Shown here in pieces: positions 42,279-53,968 of a stretch of DNA of 64,000 nt. The translations under genes and the position numbers were made by a program. Each line of letters starts with the position of its first letter. The stretch's first letter is position 1. The notes under the pieces were generated by a model. The model saw nothing but the letters and a program-made list of their open reading frames with translations. It had not been told where the DNA came from and searched no databases. The DNA is from Massospora cicadina (taxonomy: Eukaryota > Entomophthoromycota > Entomophthoromycetes > Entomophthorales > Entomophthoraceae): contig JAKSZP010017354.1 in assembly GCA_022478985.1 (NCBI GenBank), forward strand, positions 1 through 64,000. The letters are read 5' to 3'.

Positions 42279-44875
42279 TGTATGGATCCCAGATGCACCC
42301 ATAAAATTTGAATCTGTTGCTTCACCCCTTTTAATAAAAAGAGGAACGTTTCCAAGCCCTTTTATTAGGAAAATAGAATCTTTAGGGCACACCCTTGATG
42401 AGCGGTGGGTTCTTGCTGAGGTCTCTCATCTCTATTTTACATTAATTCAAAGAGTGGAAGGGGAGAGTTTCGCTGGGAAGTTTAATACAGCTATAAACCT
42501 ATCTCACATAAATTGCAACAATCTGCGACAAGATCTGAACATGATTGGATGGATTAAGACCAAAGTCCTAACCAGAACGTCAGCTCAAAAATCTATCTGG
42601 CAATAATCCCTCCAAAGGTAAGAAAATTTTGTTAGTAAAATTGTGAGATATGCTGGCATGCTAGAGCCCAAATGTAAGCGAAAATTTTGGCTACAGAACT
42701 GCAAATTAAGGCACCCATAATGTGCAAGCTGAGCCATGACGCAAAAGTCCTGGAGTTTTTAAGAAGATTCGCGCATCCAGTTGTAATAAGTATTCCCTAT
42801 TCCCCGCCCCTTTTTTTCCCTTCAACTATAGAAACCAGTACTCTGATGATGGTAGTGTGCTGGGTTTATTTGTAATATACTTATTAAATCTTTAATTTTG
42901 CCATATTACTTTACCATTTTTGTAAATTTCAACTAGTCTGGCTATCCCCAAGGAATCACCTAACTAATGGAGGGTCTGTACTCATTTGTATCAGTAATGA
43001 TGATGGCCATCACATTGGCTGTTTTAGCTATTGCCTCTCTTGGCATGGAAAACCTTGGGAGTCATACCCTATAAGATTTGTAAGATGTTCCATCTTGGTA
43101 AAACGACTATCAAGAATCTCAAACTGAACAGAATGACCAGACGCTCAACTTAATCCATCCAAATTACAAGGGAAATGGGAATGATGATTTGGCGGTCACA
43201 TCTCAGGGAAACACAGTTGGGATTAAAACCATTGAAGGGATTGCCACCCCTCAGTATCAAAAAGCACTCATAAAGATTGGGAGTATGGCCCAAATTTAAA
43301 CCAAGGAGGGCGGATTAACTCATCACCTAATCAAATTTTCCCCAATCATGTAGGAATCAGGAACGGAGATTTAACAGATGCTACTCAGAGTGAAACAGCT
43401 GGAATTGAACCTGAAGAGACCATTATTGCGCACATTATCAGGTGCATATCCAATTACATTAGGAGTCTAACCCAAATGAAAAATACAAATGGGTGGAACA
43501 ATCCTCTCCCACTGACCCTGGCAGTTTGACCTCTTTTCAGAACGTTGTTAGATTATGATGGTTGACTCAAAAAAACCCCTTTGAGAAAACCATCAATGCT
43601 GATAGATTACTCCCATTGATGGATCCTTTGATCCTTACCAATTTATCTGCATAATCTGATAAATCAGATTTATCTCATAACTGCTCTGATTGCATCTGAA
43701 GTAACCCGATTATTGTAGCTAATAATAGCTATGATATAATCACATTATGGCCGATTATGGGTCCACTTGGGTGCAAAATGGTCACACGGCATCAACTATA
43801 ATTGCACCTCCTAAATTAGTGCACTAATCTTAATGCACTAAGGCGGAACTTTGGGTTTAATTAATGAAATTGATTTATTAAGCACTTAAACATAGACATC
43901 CCAATTAAGGGTGTACTTAGTGCTATTAGGAGGCCTGTTGACGTCCCAATAAGGGGTGCGTCAATTTTATTGTTCATAAATATTATTATCCCCATTTATT
44001 GTTATTCGTTGAGTTATAAAATAGATCTAATTGGGAAGATTTTAGTGTTGAGTTTGCAACCAAAATCGTCCCAAATATGAGAGTAAGATTGTCTTCAATT
44101 GGGATGAAACAATTGTTATTTTTAGTCAAAACATGGCCTAAATTGACTTGGGATATTTCATGATTATTGCCATGACCAGCAGAGGATTGGTATAATATGA
44201 ATGAACTCATCTAATAGATGAGTTCAGCCAGGAGATGCCTGAGAGGTATATAATACCGGTGCTTAGCCTATTTAATAAAATATCATCATTTATCATTTAA
44301 CTATTAAATATTAATAACTATTGTCATTTAGTTTATTGATTATTGTTGTCCATCTGTCATCTGTCTGATATTTGTATCCATTGCCTTTACATCTTTATTA
44401 GATAGTTGTGTGCGTTTATAATTCCCAAAGAAAAGTACTCAGTTACCTGCCAGAGAAGTAGTCCCGATTATAAAGGAATAATTTCTTAATTTTGTAAAAA
44501 GACAGAAGGTCTCATAAATTGTTGTTTTCAGTAAACTTAAGAACGGTGAGCGTACTGGAGTTACTTGGCTATTATTGAGAATTATTGGAAAAACTACTTC
44601 CCAATTATGAGCAGGAGTTTCATTTGAAAAGAGAGTATTTATCCTTGAATTCATTGTTAAGTCATTTTAGCTTGCACCATTGGTTGAAAACTTAACAAAC
44701 GTGGTCAAGGTTACTTCCAGTGATCAGCTTATTGGTTGAGTGTGTTTGATGTTCATAGACCAAAACTTTACGCATTTTTCCCTGTGTAGGTTGTTATTTG
44801 CATATCATCAGAACGGCAATACCTTGTGGAATCAGGATTCTATCATGAGTATTGGAGTACCCCCAATGGAAGCCA
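42279..44875 (+). repeat. 5' LTR of element F, interrupted by a solo LTR
   Basis: Starts TGTATGGATCC (3' copy TGTAAGGATCC). About 1.44 kb without the insert. Aligns with the 3' LTR up to 43540 and again from 44703 (GGTCAAGGTTACTTCCAGTG), which exposes the insertion. The right edge, near GGAAG at ~44872, is approximate. Confidence 0.85.
43546..44697 (+). mobile_element. Solo LTR of an E-like family, nested in F's 5' LTR
   Basis: 1,152 bp running TGTTAGATTATG to CTTAACA, flanked by a perfect AACGT duplication (43541-43545 and 44698-44702). The 3' LTR of F lacks it. Its start, TGTTAGA...GGTTGACTCAAAAA, and the GACGTCCCAAT and GCACTAA motifs match the E LTRs read on their minus strand. No internal genes remain, so LTR-LTR recombination has removed them. 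It is the deepest level of the stack. Confidence 0.9.
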
Positions 44876-46340
44876 AGTTTTTTAACACATCGATCTTCTG
44901 ACATAATAACTCAGCCAATTACCAATGTTGTCATATCATTAGACCAGGATCTTCTAAGCCTAGGCTCTTTAACAGCTAAATTGAGCTTATAAGGACTTAT
45001 GCGCATTATCCTGACCTGCTGGTCGTGGATGGCGTTAATCAAAGCCATCATGAAAGTACTGCTCATTTGAGAAGCGCAACCAAAGTCCCCCCCTCAAGTG
45101 CTCAAGTGTGCAATGTAATGGTGATAGAGCCCACTTAATTCCCTCTGATGAAGTGGCTCGCCAGGTGTTGGGAGTTCTGGCGGAGCTCAATTTGTGAGCA
45201 ACTTTAAATGGAACTACTGAGGCGTCAGAGGACCAACAATCCTTGGCACTATTGGAAGCCTTGAATGGCGAGGCCGAAATTTGGGCCTGAACTCTCTTGT
45301 ACCAAAACTCATACCCGCGGGAGTCACCTCCCTCACTAAAATGATCGTTTTGTCAATGGTAGCCACACCAGCATTGAGGTCACGACTCCTGTATAAATCA
45401 TTCCAACAATGGGGAACGATCACGAATTTGCAGGGCCATTTTAAGGACTTCCATCAACTTTTTGGTGTCCCTCCAACTACCAGAGGACATTGCCATTGCT
45501 GCATTCTGTGCTTCTCTCAACAAAGTAGCGGGATCACACATGGCATGGTAAATTGAACCCCAAACTCTGGAGGGGGCATACAAACTAGCCCAGCAGATTG
45601 AGGCCCGCCTTGGAATATGACCTACCAAAAAATCTGCCAACAAAAAGCTGCACGCCTGTTATATTAAACCAATCCCCTCCCCCAAAAAGTTGGCTACTAA
45701 TGATATTCAACAGGGAGAGAAAAACGGGTAACAGACCAGATTTGGAACAAGGTCCTAAATTGGGCAGTGTACCCAACACCATCTCAGTGGAAACAGATCA
45801 GCAAATTTGTCCTCTCTAATACAATAGACGTATTGGCCCTCACCCTGCACGTCCCCTCAATGTTTCAAGGAGAAGAAGCATATGTCTTCAATATCACACA
45901 GCCTGACCAGCCCTCCTCCCTTTAACGTAGATCATACACCTCACGGCTTAAGGCTCTGGGGAATTTTGGTAATACAAGAAAATCACTCAAACTCATGAAC
46001 TTGGTAAGGGATGTATCAGACAGGACCCCGGGCACCGTATTCAAACCAGTGGATCAAGAGGCCCCTGCACTGTCCCTTTACCAGATGTAAACAATGGAAA
46101 AAGTCGAGGAGGATCACTTGTGTAATCCCATCATTGAGGATCTAGCCATGTAAATCCCTTGATGGATGCGTTGGACCCCATGTCAGCACCACTCTCATAT
46201 GCTCAGGTAATAGCAATACCTTCCCAATTTCACAACAATTACAGGACCAATTCACAATTGCAAACACCACTGTGGGAGTATGCGCTTTAGACAGCTTCAA
46301 TAAATTCAATCATGTTTTTTTCTTGTTCACCGTGGACATT
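44876..46340 (+). other. Leader and presumed gag region of element F
   Basis: 1.5 kb between the 5' LTR and the protease. Short plus-strand frames only (for example 45281-45556 and 45598-45819). No capsid motif or CCHC knuckle is visible. By position it should have held gag. Confidence 0.45.
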
Positions 46341-46640
46341 AAAAAGAGTTTATAAATGAAGTGATTTTGCTTTATTGGACATGGGTGCGTCAGGAAACTT
46401 TATTGACCTCAATATGGCGCAGGCATCAGACTTGGCGGTCAACACGGAGTCACATATCTTGAGGGGCTTCTAAAGTAACAATGGACACCCTATTTTTATG
46501 TGAGCCAGTGCACTTCTTAGCCCATGGGCACCAGTTTCATGCTAACTTCTCAGCGATTTAGGACCTAATCTACCTCATGATCCTGGGGTTAGGATGGTGG
46601 CTCCAACAAATGGTTACAATCAACCACAAAAAATATGCTC
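46341..46640 (+). pseudogene. Protease of element F
   Basis: The frame through 46372 reads LLDMGASGNFIDLNMAQA, an aspartic-protease active site with DTG changed to DMG. The C-terminal strand is LIYLMILGLGWWLQQMV (~46568-46620), matching the ILGVEWW strand of A and B. Two stops lie between. Confidence 0.8.
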
Positions 46641-46859
46641 ACTTTCTCAACATACTACCACTTCAGCAAAAGTCCCTGAACCCACATTGAAGAAAGGCAA
46701 CGCCCTGGCAGCTATGGTGTAATACTTCGCCATAAGATCAGTCACTGACCTCCCCACAGTGACCTCAATAAAGGAACGCACAAAGAAATATTCAAAGTGT
46801 ACAAAGCAAATTGATTGTCACCCCACTCCAAGTTTGACATTAATTTTTGCCTAATGATG

Positions 46860-48170
46860 GATCTCATTAGATTAATTGCCCACTATACCCGTATATGGCT
46901 GTTAAGGATTGGGCATTGAAGATTTTGAATGAAGTTAGTGATGGCAAAATGATGGATAATAAAGAAAACCTCGCCAGTGTCATCCCCATAGTGTTCTCCC
47001 AAAACCCCAATGGAACCTTGCGACCCTGTGTGGATTATGGTCACTTAAATAGTATTATAGTACTGGATCCATATCCCCTCCCATTGAAGGCTGCAATCTC
47101 CCAATCAATTACCAAGTCCAAAGTATTTTAAACATGAATATAGTCAACGCCTTCCACCAGGTCCGAGTAAAGGAGGGACAAGAGTGGCTGATGGCAATAC
47201 GCACTCGCCACAGCATATACCAGTTTAGGGTCATGCTGTTTAAGTAGAAAAATGCTCCTACACTTTTCCAGAGGGTTATCAACCACACGTTGGGCAACCT
47301 CTCTTTACATGCGCAGTGGCATATATCATTGACATTCTGGTCCATTCCCCTACCTAGGAGAAACATGAGAAGGATTTGGTGGTGGTGGCTGCCTTGTAAT
47401 GTGTGGTATTTCACAAGAAGCCATCAAAATGCTAATTTTTCAAAGATGAGGTGCGGTTTCTGAGGAACGCGGTTCTTGAAGATGGGCACAGTATTGCTCC
47501 CTACAAACTGGAAGCAATATAGACTTGGGCAACGTCCACTACCCAGAAGCAGCTCCGCAGCTTCTATATCCTCTCAATTTCCTGAAGAAATAATCACTGG
47601 CATATTTGAAACTTGGCGCCCCCTCCACCCACTGATGGGAAAACATGGCATTCATATGGACGGTGGAATGCCAACGGGCCTTTGAAGCTGGTAACAAAGT
47701 ATTTACCTCAGCGCCAGTTCTAGGAAATGCTAACAAAGACAAACCATTTATTGTAGTTTGAATGCCTCCAGCATGGTCATGGGGCAGTATTGCTACGTGA
47801 GCATGATGATTGTAAACACCAGGTGTCATACTTCTCTAGTAAATTTATGAGCGCTGAAAGGTTGTGGGTAATTTATGATTATGAGCTGGCTGCTTTAGCA
47901 TGGGCGTTGATGCACTGCTGATATTTGCTACAGGGAGCAAAGCACACAATGATGGTGCACACAAATCATAGACTTCATATCTACTATTGCAAGCTGTAGA
48001 ATCTGGCACACAGACAAAGAAGAAACCACTAAGATCTACTCAACTACAACTTTAGATATGCGTTTGTAAAAGGGCTACACACATTTAACAGATATACTAA
48101 GTACAAGATTGGCATTTGAGGCTGACCCAGTGGAAGGCTGAATTAGTTACATTAAATTCCCTAAAACAAG
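46860..48170 (+). pseudogene. Reverse transcriptase-RNase H of element F
   Basis: RT palm at 46895-47131: [40 protein letters not shown]. After a TAA and a frame change come VNAFHQVRVKEGQEWLMAIR and QFRVMLFK. The active site at ~47320 reads AYIIDILVHSP, i.e. YIDD with the first Asp lost. RNase H (47700-48130) has HQVSYFSSKFMSAERLWVIY, DYELAALAWALMHC and NFRYAFVKGLHTF, with a TGA and two TAG/TAA stops. Closest within the window to G's RT (SQAITKSKVFF). Confidence 0.85.
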
Positions 48171-48439
48171 TGCTGTCTGAGTCATCATCATCACCAGAAA
48201 ACATTGCTGCCATCATGCTACCCGCAACACCTTAATCTCACCCTCAACAACCACACTTAAGCCCTCTGACAACGTGATGGGGCCTTCGTGACAGGACACT
48301 CCTGAGCTAAGCTCACCAATCAGCGCTGATGGGTCCCTCCAGGGCGCAGTACTGGATGAGCAAACAGAAACTATTAAAAGACAAGCAATTGGGGAGCAAA
48401 TATAGTCGCGGAAAAACCCCCCAAGTTGGTACTAAAAAA

Positions 48440-49740
48440 AGGATATGGTGATTTATTTTTGGGATTGCATATGGGTGCCCATAAGTTTATGGCCCCAAGT
48501 CATAAAGGAACATCATGACCCGCCGATAATGGGACACCCTGGAGGAAAGAAGACCACCATCCTGATAAAGAGAACATATGATTGAAAGTATTGATAAAAG
48601 ATGTGCCAGCTTGGATAGAATGCTGCCTAACCTGCGCACAATCCAAATTTAACAGAACTGGACAAAAAGGGCTCCTACATCCACTACAACAAGCAGTGGG
48701 ACCATAGACTTCAGTATCAGTCAACTTTATAGTAAGTTTACCCAATTTAAAAGGGTTTGAAGAAAACATGGTGGTCATGGCAGATTCATAAAATATGGCT
48801 TGTTCAACCCATGCTTAACTACAACCACGGCGGAAGACATGGATTACTTATTTGTGATACATGACTTTACCACGCTTAAAGTAGCAAAATATATAATTAA
48901 TGATAGGGGACTAAAGTTTACATTATGTTTGGTATGCCTTGTGCGATGCTTTTCACATAAATCCTATTCTTATTGTAAGCTTATCACCCCAGTTCAATGG
49001 ACCAAACCGAGCAATTTAATAAGTCCCTAAAGCAATATCTCCAGTGCTACGCCTCCACTGCTCAGGATACCTGGGCTGGAGACCTGGCCTTAGCCCAATT
49101 CTTGCACAATAGTTACCTGCACGCCTCTATTGGAATGTTGCTGCTGTATGCCAACTTAGGCTACACCCCATAAATTGCATATGGGCCAAAATTATATAAA
49201 TGTTCCCACGGTGGATAACTTTGCAACACACATCCAGAAAATACACCATCAGGTGCATATGCAACCAACGAAAGCCACCAAGGATGCTAAGCGATTTGAT
49301 GACTGAAAATGGAGAGCAGCGCCCAAATATCAGTTGTGCGACCTACTGATGGTGGACACAAAAAATATCAACCTCAAGGTACCCTGCCACAAACTGGCCT
49401 ATAAAAGGGCAATAATGTTCCCTATCAGCAAAGTCTTAACCAATGGGTCTTTTTATTTGAATTTGTCCCTGCACTGCAAATTCCGTAAGTCTTTTCATGC
49501 ATCAGCAATGTCACCGTTAAAAACTTGCAGAGATTAAACTCTTGTTGGTAGAAAGAATGCTAGAATTCGAGTTGGAGGAAATCTTGGGTTCAAGAAAAAT
49601 TAAATAGATAATTCAATACTTGGTGGCGTGAAAAAGTACACCGCCTACAACAACAGTTGGACTATGGCCTGGGATTGTAGTAATTGTCAGGGTTTTATCA
49701 CTGAGTTTCATGCACAAAACATTGCAACAGACCTGCTGCT
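48440..49740 (+). pseudogene. Integrase with chromodomain of element F
   Basis: Zinc-binding part: EHHDPPIMGHPGGKKTTILI and ECCLTCAQSKF. Core: SVNFIVSLPNLKGF, where the first catalytic Asp is Asn; DRGLKFT keeps the second Asp; QTEQFNKSLKQYLQ keeps the third Glu. LLMVDTKNINLKVPCHKLAY and FPISKVL make up the C-terminal fold. A decayed chromodomain (FELEEILGSRKIK, IQYLVA, NNSWTMAWDC) lies at ~49565-49690. Stops and frameshifts throughout. Confidence 0.83.
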
Positions 49741-49849
49741 ATAAAACACCAAACCCTCACAGTTATTAATATTTCTTAACCTCACAAAAACTATGCTCTA
49801 GTAGGGCTCTGGAGGGAGGAGTAGACCCTGCCCTTTTAGGAAAGGGTAA

Positions 49850-51286
49850 TGTAAGGATCCTGGCTGCACCCATAAAATTGAATTGGTTGATTAACTCTTT
49901 CTAAACGAAAAAGAGGGACTGTTCTCAAGATCTTCTGTTATAAAAGTAGCAGATTTAGGGCATAGACTTGCCGAGCTGTGGGTTTCTACTGAGGCCCTTC
50001 ATTTCAATTTACAATAAGACAAAGAGCAAAAGGGGATGATTTCTCTGGGAAGTTCATTTGGCTGAAACCTATATCATGAAAATTGCAACAATCTGCAATG
50101 AAATCTAAGCATGATTGGGTATATTGAGACTGAAGTCCTGACTGGAACATCATCTCAGAAATCAATCTGGCAACGGACCTTTAAAGGGAAAGAAAATTTT
50201 GTTAAGAAAATTGAAAGATATGCTGACATGCTGGAACCCTGATGGAAGTGAAAATTTCAGCAACAGGAACTGCAATTTGGGGCACCCAGAATGTGCAAGC
50301 TAGGCCATAATGCAAAAGTCCTGGCGTTTTTTAAAAAATTTGTGCGTCCAGTTGTAAGAAATGTTCCCCAGTCCCCGCCCCTCACTTCCCTTCAACTATA
50401 AAGAGCCAGTACTTTGCTGATGATAGAGTGCTAGGTTATTTTGTATTATCCTTAATAACTTTTTAATTTTTTAAACTACTTTAACATTTTTGTAAGTTTC
50501 AACTAGTATGGCTAACCCAAGGAACCACTCAACCAATGGAGGTTCTGCACTCATTTGTATCAGCAAGAATGATGGCCATCACATTGGCCGTTTCAGCTAT
50601 TGCCTCTCTTGGCACATAAAACCTTGGGAGTCATACCCTACAAGATTCGCAAGATGTTCCATCTTGACAAAACGACTATCAAGAATCTCAAACTGAACAG
50701 AATGACCAGATGTTAGACTTAATCCATCCAAATAATAAGGAAAATGGGAATATTATTTGGCGGTCACATCCCAGGAAGACACAGTTGGGAAATAACTCAT
50801 TGAAGCAACTGCCACCCATCAGTATCAAGTATGCACTCAAAAAGATTGGAATTTCAGCCCAAATTTAAACCAAGGAGGGTGGATTGATTCATCACTTAAC
50901 TAATTCGCTCCAAACATTGAGGAAATGTGAACTGAGATTGAGAATTTTGCTACTCAAAGCGAAACACTGGATCAAATCAATAAGACCAACATTGCTGCAC
51001 GTTATCAGGTGCATATCCAATTGAAATAGGAGCCTTACTCAAATGAAAACACAAAATGTGCGGAACAGTCCCCTCCTTTTAACCCTGCCAGTTCAACCCC
51101 CATATTTATAATATGGTCAAGGTTACTTCCAGTGATCAGCTTATTGGTTGAGTGTGGATGATGTTCATAAACCAATAATTTCAGCACTTGTTCTCATGCG
51201 GGTTATTATTCACATATTATCAGAATGGCAATGCTTTGCAGACTTTTTATTTTATCATGGGTATTGGAGCATTCCTGATGGAAGAT
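49850..51286 (+). repeat. 3' LTR of element F
   Basis: 1,437 bp, uninterrupted. Contains ACTATAAAGAG near 50395 as a probable TATA box (ACTATAGAAAC in the 5' copy). The right end is set by where G's RT resumes at GTTGA (51287). Confidence 0.85.
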
Positions 51287-52400
51287 GTTGAAAGCATGGT
51301 TTTTGTGTATGCTTGCAGGTACTGATTAGCCCCTGATTTCAACAATAAGGCAGGAGAGATTTTGTTTTAAATGCCAAAATTAAGGAAGGGGGTTTTTTGA
51401 CCACTAATTAAAATTTGAACTTAAAACTTATATTAGAGGTTGGTTTTATAAAGTTTTATTAGTAGTGTGAGCAGGTTAAGAAGCGACCCTCTTACATTTG
51501 CAATGCTTAGTATTTAATTGAACTCGAGACTTTAAGTGAGATAGTCTAATAATCCATTAAAGCTTTGACCCTATTTAGGAAATATGAGGGTTCAACCTAT
51601 TGGATCTCTTGAAACTTGCCTCAATTTATCATAACAGCCGATGGAGGGTTGAGAGTTGGTAGGAAAAATCTGTGAGGTAACATTTTAATGTATTAAAGCC
51701 AATCACCATGGTGGAATATAATTTCACCTGGTGTGACCCCCTCAAGGCCTATAAAAGGGCCTGGTCTCCGCACTGGAGTTTGAAGTAAATTCGCTGTGGG
51801 ACGCGGGGGACCTCCAAATGGCTCCCCTGATTTTTCTGTCATTTGGCATAACATTAGATTATTTACAGGCCTGTTTGGCCAATGAGTGGGAGTAATCACC
51901 TTACTCAGAGAGACCAGATTCCACTAAGAATTGGATAGGCCTTTTGTAAATTTAAATTCCGAAGCTATTGTCATCCAAACTTTTCTTATTACTAATCAAA
52001 CAACCATTTGTCTGAAAGAAGCCAAGTCTTTCTATGGCACGTTGATTGTCTGCTTTTGCCAGTGCGTTTCAACCTAAAAGGCATCACCCTGAACTATAAA
52101 TCCTTGCTTAGTACAGATGGATGTGAGAAACTCCTTCCTTTTTCATGCATCTTTTGAGTAAAAGCTTTGACCAGGTCAATATTAGAAAAAAACCTTAGAC
52201 TTTGTAATAGCTTGAGAAAAGGACTGTACTGAGGGAAGGGGATAAGGGTCTTGGACCTTTATGTCATTTGGATGCCCATAGCTAATGCAGGAGTGCAGGG
52301 AAGCATCTGCTTTCTTTGCAAAGACGACATGGGAGTCAATGGGGGAGGGTTTCTTGATGATTCAGCCAACTTTGAACATCACATCCAGCCATGTACCCAG
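51287..52400 (-). pseudogene. RT N-terminal half of element G, interrupted
   Basis: Minus strand from ~52380: IDSHVVFAKKADASLHSCIS, QDPYPLPSVQSFSQAITKSK, NIDLVKAFTQKMHEKG and FRVMPFRLKR (to ~52060) are the successive RT motifs up to the NAP motif. The next motif (AMLST-LQRLIDD) is found only at 51300-51287 and across F. The 51.30-52.06 kb stretch between them is not RT and must be an insertion (separate entry). Confidence 0.82.
51300..52060. mobile_element. Unidentified ~0.76-kb insertion in G's RT, LTR-like
   Basis: Separates two adjacent RT motifs of G. It contains GGCCTATAAAAGGGCCTGG (51748-51766), a strong TATA box on the plus strand, and no coding motif. Length, TATA and lack of genes suggest a solo LTR, but the ends and target duplication could not be fixed. 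Confidence 0.4.
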
Positions 52401-53629
52401 GGCTTTATCTACTCCTCAGTGTTAGGATATAGGGGGAATTTTATCTTACCAGGCCCACCATAAATTGGACCTTCCTAATCATGATCTGAATGGGATACAC
52501 GTCTGGTAGCAAGTCACATGTCAAAAATATCCTTATAAAGAGTAAGGAAGGAAAGTCTGATGGTAAGTCCAAGGGGGAGGTTAAGCAGCTGAGATGAAAA
52601 CAAGAGACCCTTTGTGAAATGATATTAATTAGGGAATTCTTACTAAAGTGTTTTGGAAAAAGAGAGGGATTTGAATCTAAAATATATCCCATGATGGTGA
52701 CGCCACTAGCCCATACAAATAATTACTTGGTTAGTGTAAACTTCTAAGTAGTTTACTGCACAGGTTGATTGTAAAGTAATAAAGACACTAGTTGTATAGC
52801 GACAACTAGTAGGGTGAGTTTTCACTGTAAGTGGCTCTAAGTTCACTCTGGTATTTTAGTATTTAGGAAAGAACTATAGCCTTAATTCCCATCAATCTCC
52901 AAATTAAAATAAAATTATAATAAATAAACATCAATTAAATTCTGTTTCCATTAGAAAATGCTAGGGGTTTTTATGGCAAAAGGCGGATAAAATTTCAAAT
53001 GATTCTCTGAAAATCAACTTATTGGCTCCCAAAGCTTTTGACCCTTATAATTAACTTCTGAATAATGGAAATTTCCTTCGCCTTAGTTGTTCCTTAGTAG
53101 TGTAACTTTTCACAGATTGGCATCCATCCCTTCATGTCAGGAACCTTACACATATGGTCTAAGGCCTTGTTGACTGTAATTACTATTAACTACCACCAAA
53201 AAAGCATTAAAACGCTTTAGTAGCTTTATAAAAATAACCCTAATTGTTCATCGCCTCTGCTTTAATAATCCACCATGTCATCTGACTATTGGCTATCAAG
53301 CCCTCATCGAAATACTCAAATAACGTTGTTGGGGTTGACCCTAATGAGACATAATCAAGAACATTCATTATAATATATCCTTTTATTAATCATGACTAAA
53401 AAATTTAGTTGGCAATCATTTTGAATAATAGATTGCTTGTTACAATATTAAAAATGCTTTTTCACAAGTGATTTGGATAATGTGGTCAAACAAAGTTCCA
53501 ACAGTATGTAAGCCCAGCTATTAAGGAAAGTGGTCACAGAAAAATTTTATAGGTAAAGGACATCCTTTGAAGCTGTACGGTGTGGCATTTCATAGTCTCA
53601 GAGGATACGCCCACTACTGGAGATGACAC

Positions 53630-53735
53630 TTCTATTCCAGATTTAAGGACTATTCAACTCTAAGGTCCATTATGTTGCTGGCTGACCCTGTGTCCAGGAG
53701 AGCCTGTACAGTAGCATTGTGTGACCCAGTGCATA
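53630..53735 (-). pseudogene. Protease remnant of element G
   Basis: Minus strand TVQALLDTGSASNIMDLRVE at about 53712-53650, an aspartic-protease site with DTG intact. The rest of the domain, towards 52.7 kb, has stops and indels. It lies only ~240 bp from the putative LTR edge, leaving no room for a gag gene. Confidence 0.75.
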
Positions 53736-53968
53736 GTAATGAGAAAATAAAAAGCCTGATCTTTATTAATGGGTGCTAAAAGCAAAAGAGCAGCGGGTGC
53801 AGGATCAGAGACTAGGATAAGAAGTGGACTTCTAGTAGCTAGTGGGCTGTGCTGCTTGCACTCCAAAAAAATAACTTTAATTCATCATTGTCAAAAAACA
53901 AAGTAAAGTTCTGGATTAAAATCAGCTCCTCTCTAAAAAAGGAGAAAAAGCCTGGATTCAAATATGAG

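Larger units (their letters stand above)
42279..51286 (+). mobile_element. Ty3/gypsy chromovirus element F, inserted in G's RT gene
   Basis: Plus-strand element with LTRs 42279-44875 (containing a solo LTR) and 49850-51286. Flanks are GTTGT (42274-42278) and GTTGA (51287-51291), a 5-bp duplication with one mismatch. Removing F rejoins G's RT between the NAPA-like and LQRLIDD motifs. The pol order is protease, RT, RNase H, integrase, chromodomain, with many breaks. The purine tract GAAAGGGTAA before the 3' LTR resembles those of A and B, and pol is most like G's. Confidence 0.85.

Noticed and set aside
44837..44847. ATTCTATCATG as a self-priming site for F, complementary to ATGATAGAGT near the LTR TATA box.
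   Set aside because: The same stretch is also present in the 3' LTR (51251-51261), so it is inside the LTR, not beyond it. The pairing is imperfect.
48427..48442. AAGTTGGTACTAAAAAAA as a sixth micro-retroposon.
   Set aside because: No flanking direct repeat could be found, the CTAGTACT core is incomplete, and the stretch lies in F's integrase-linker sequence where it aligns without an insertion.
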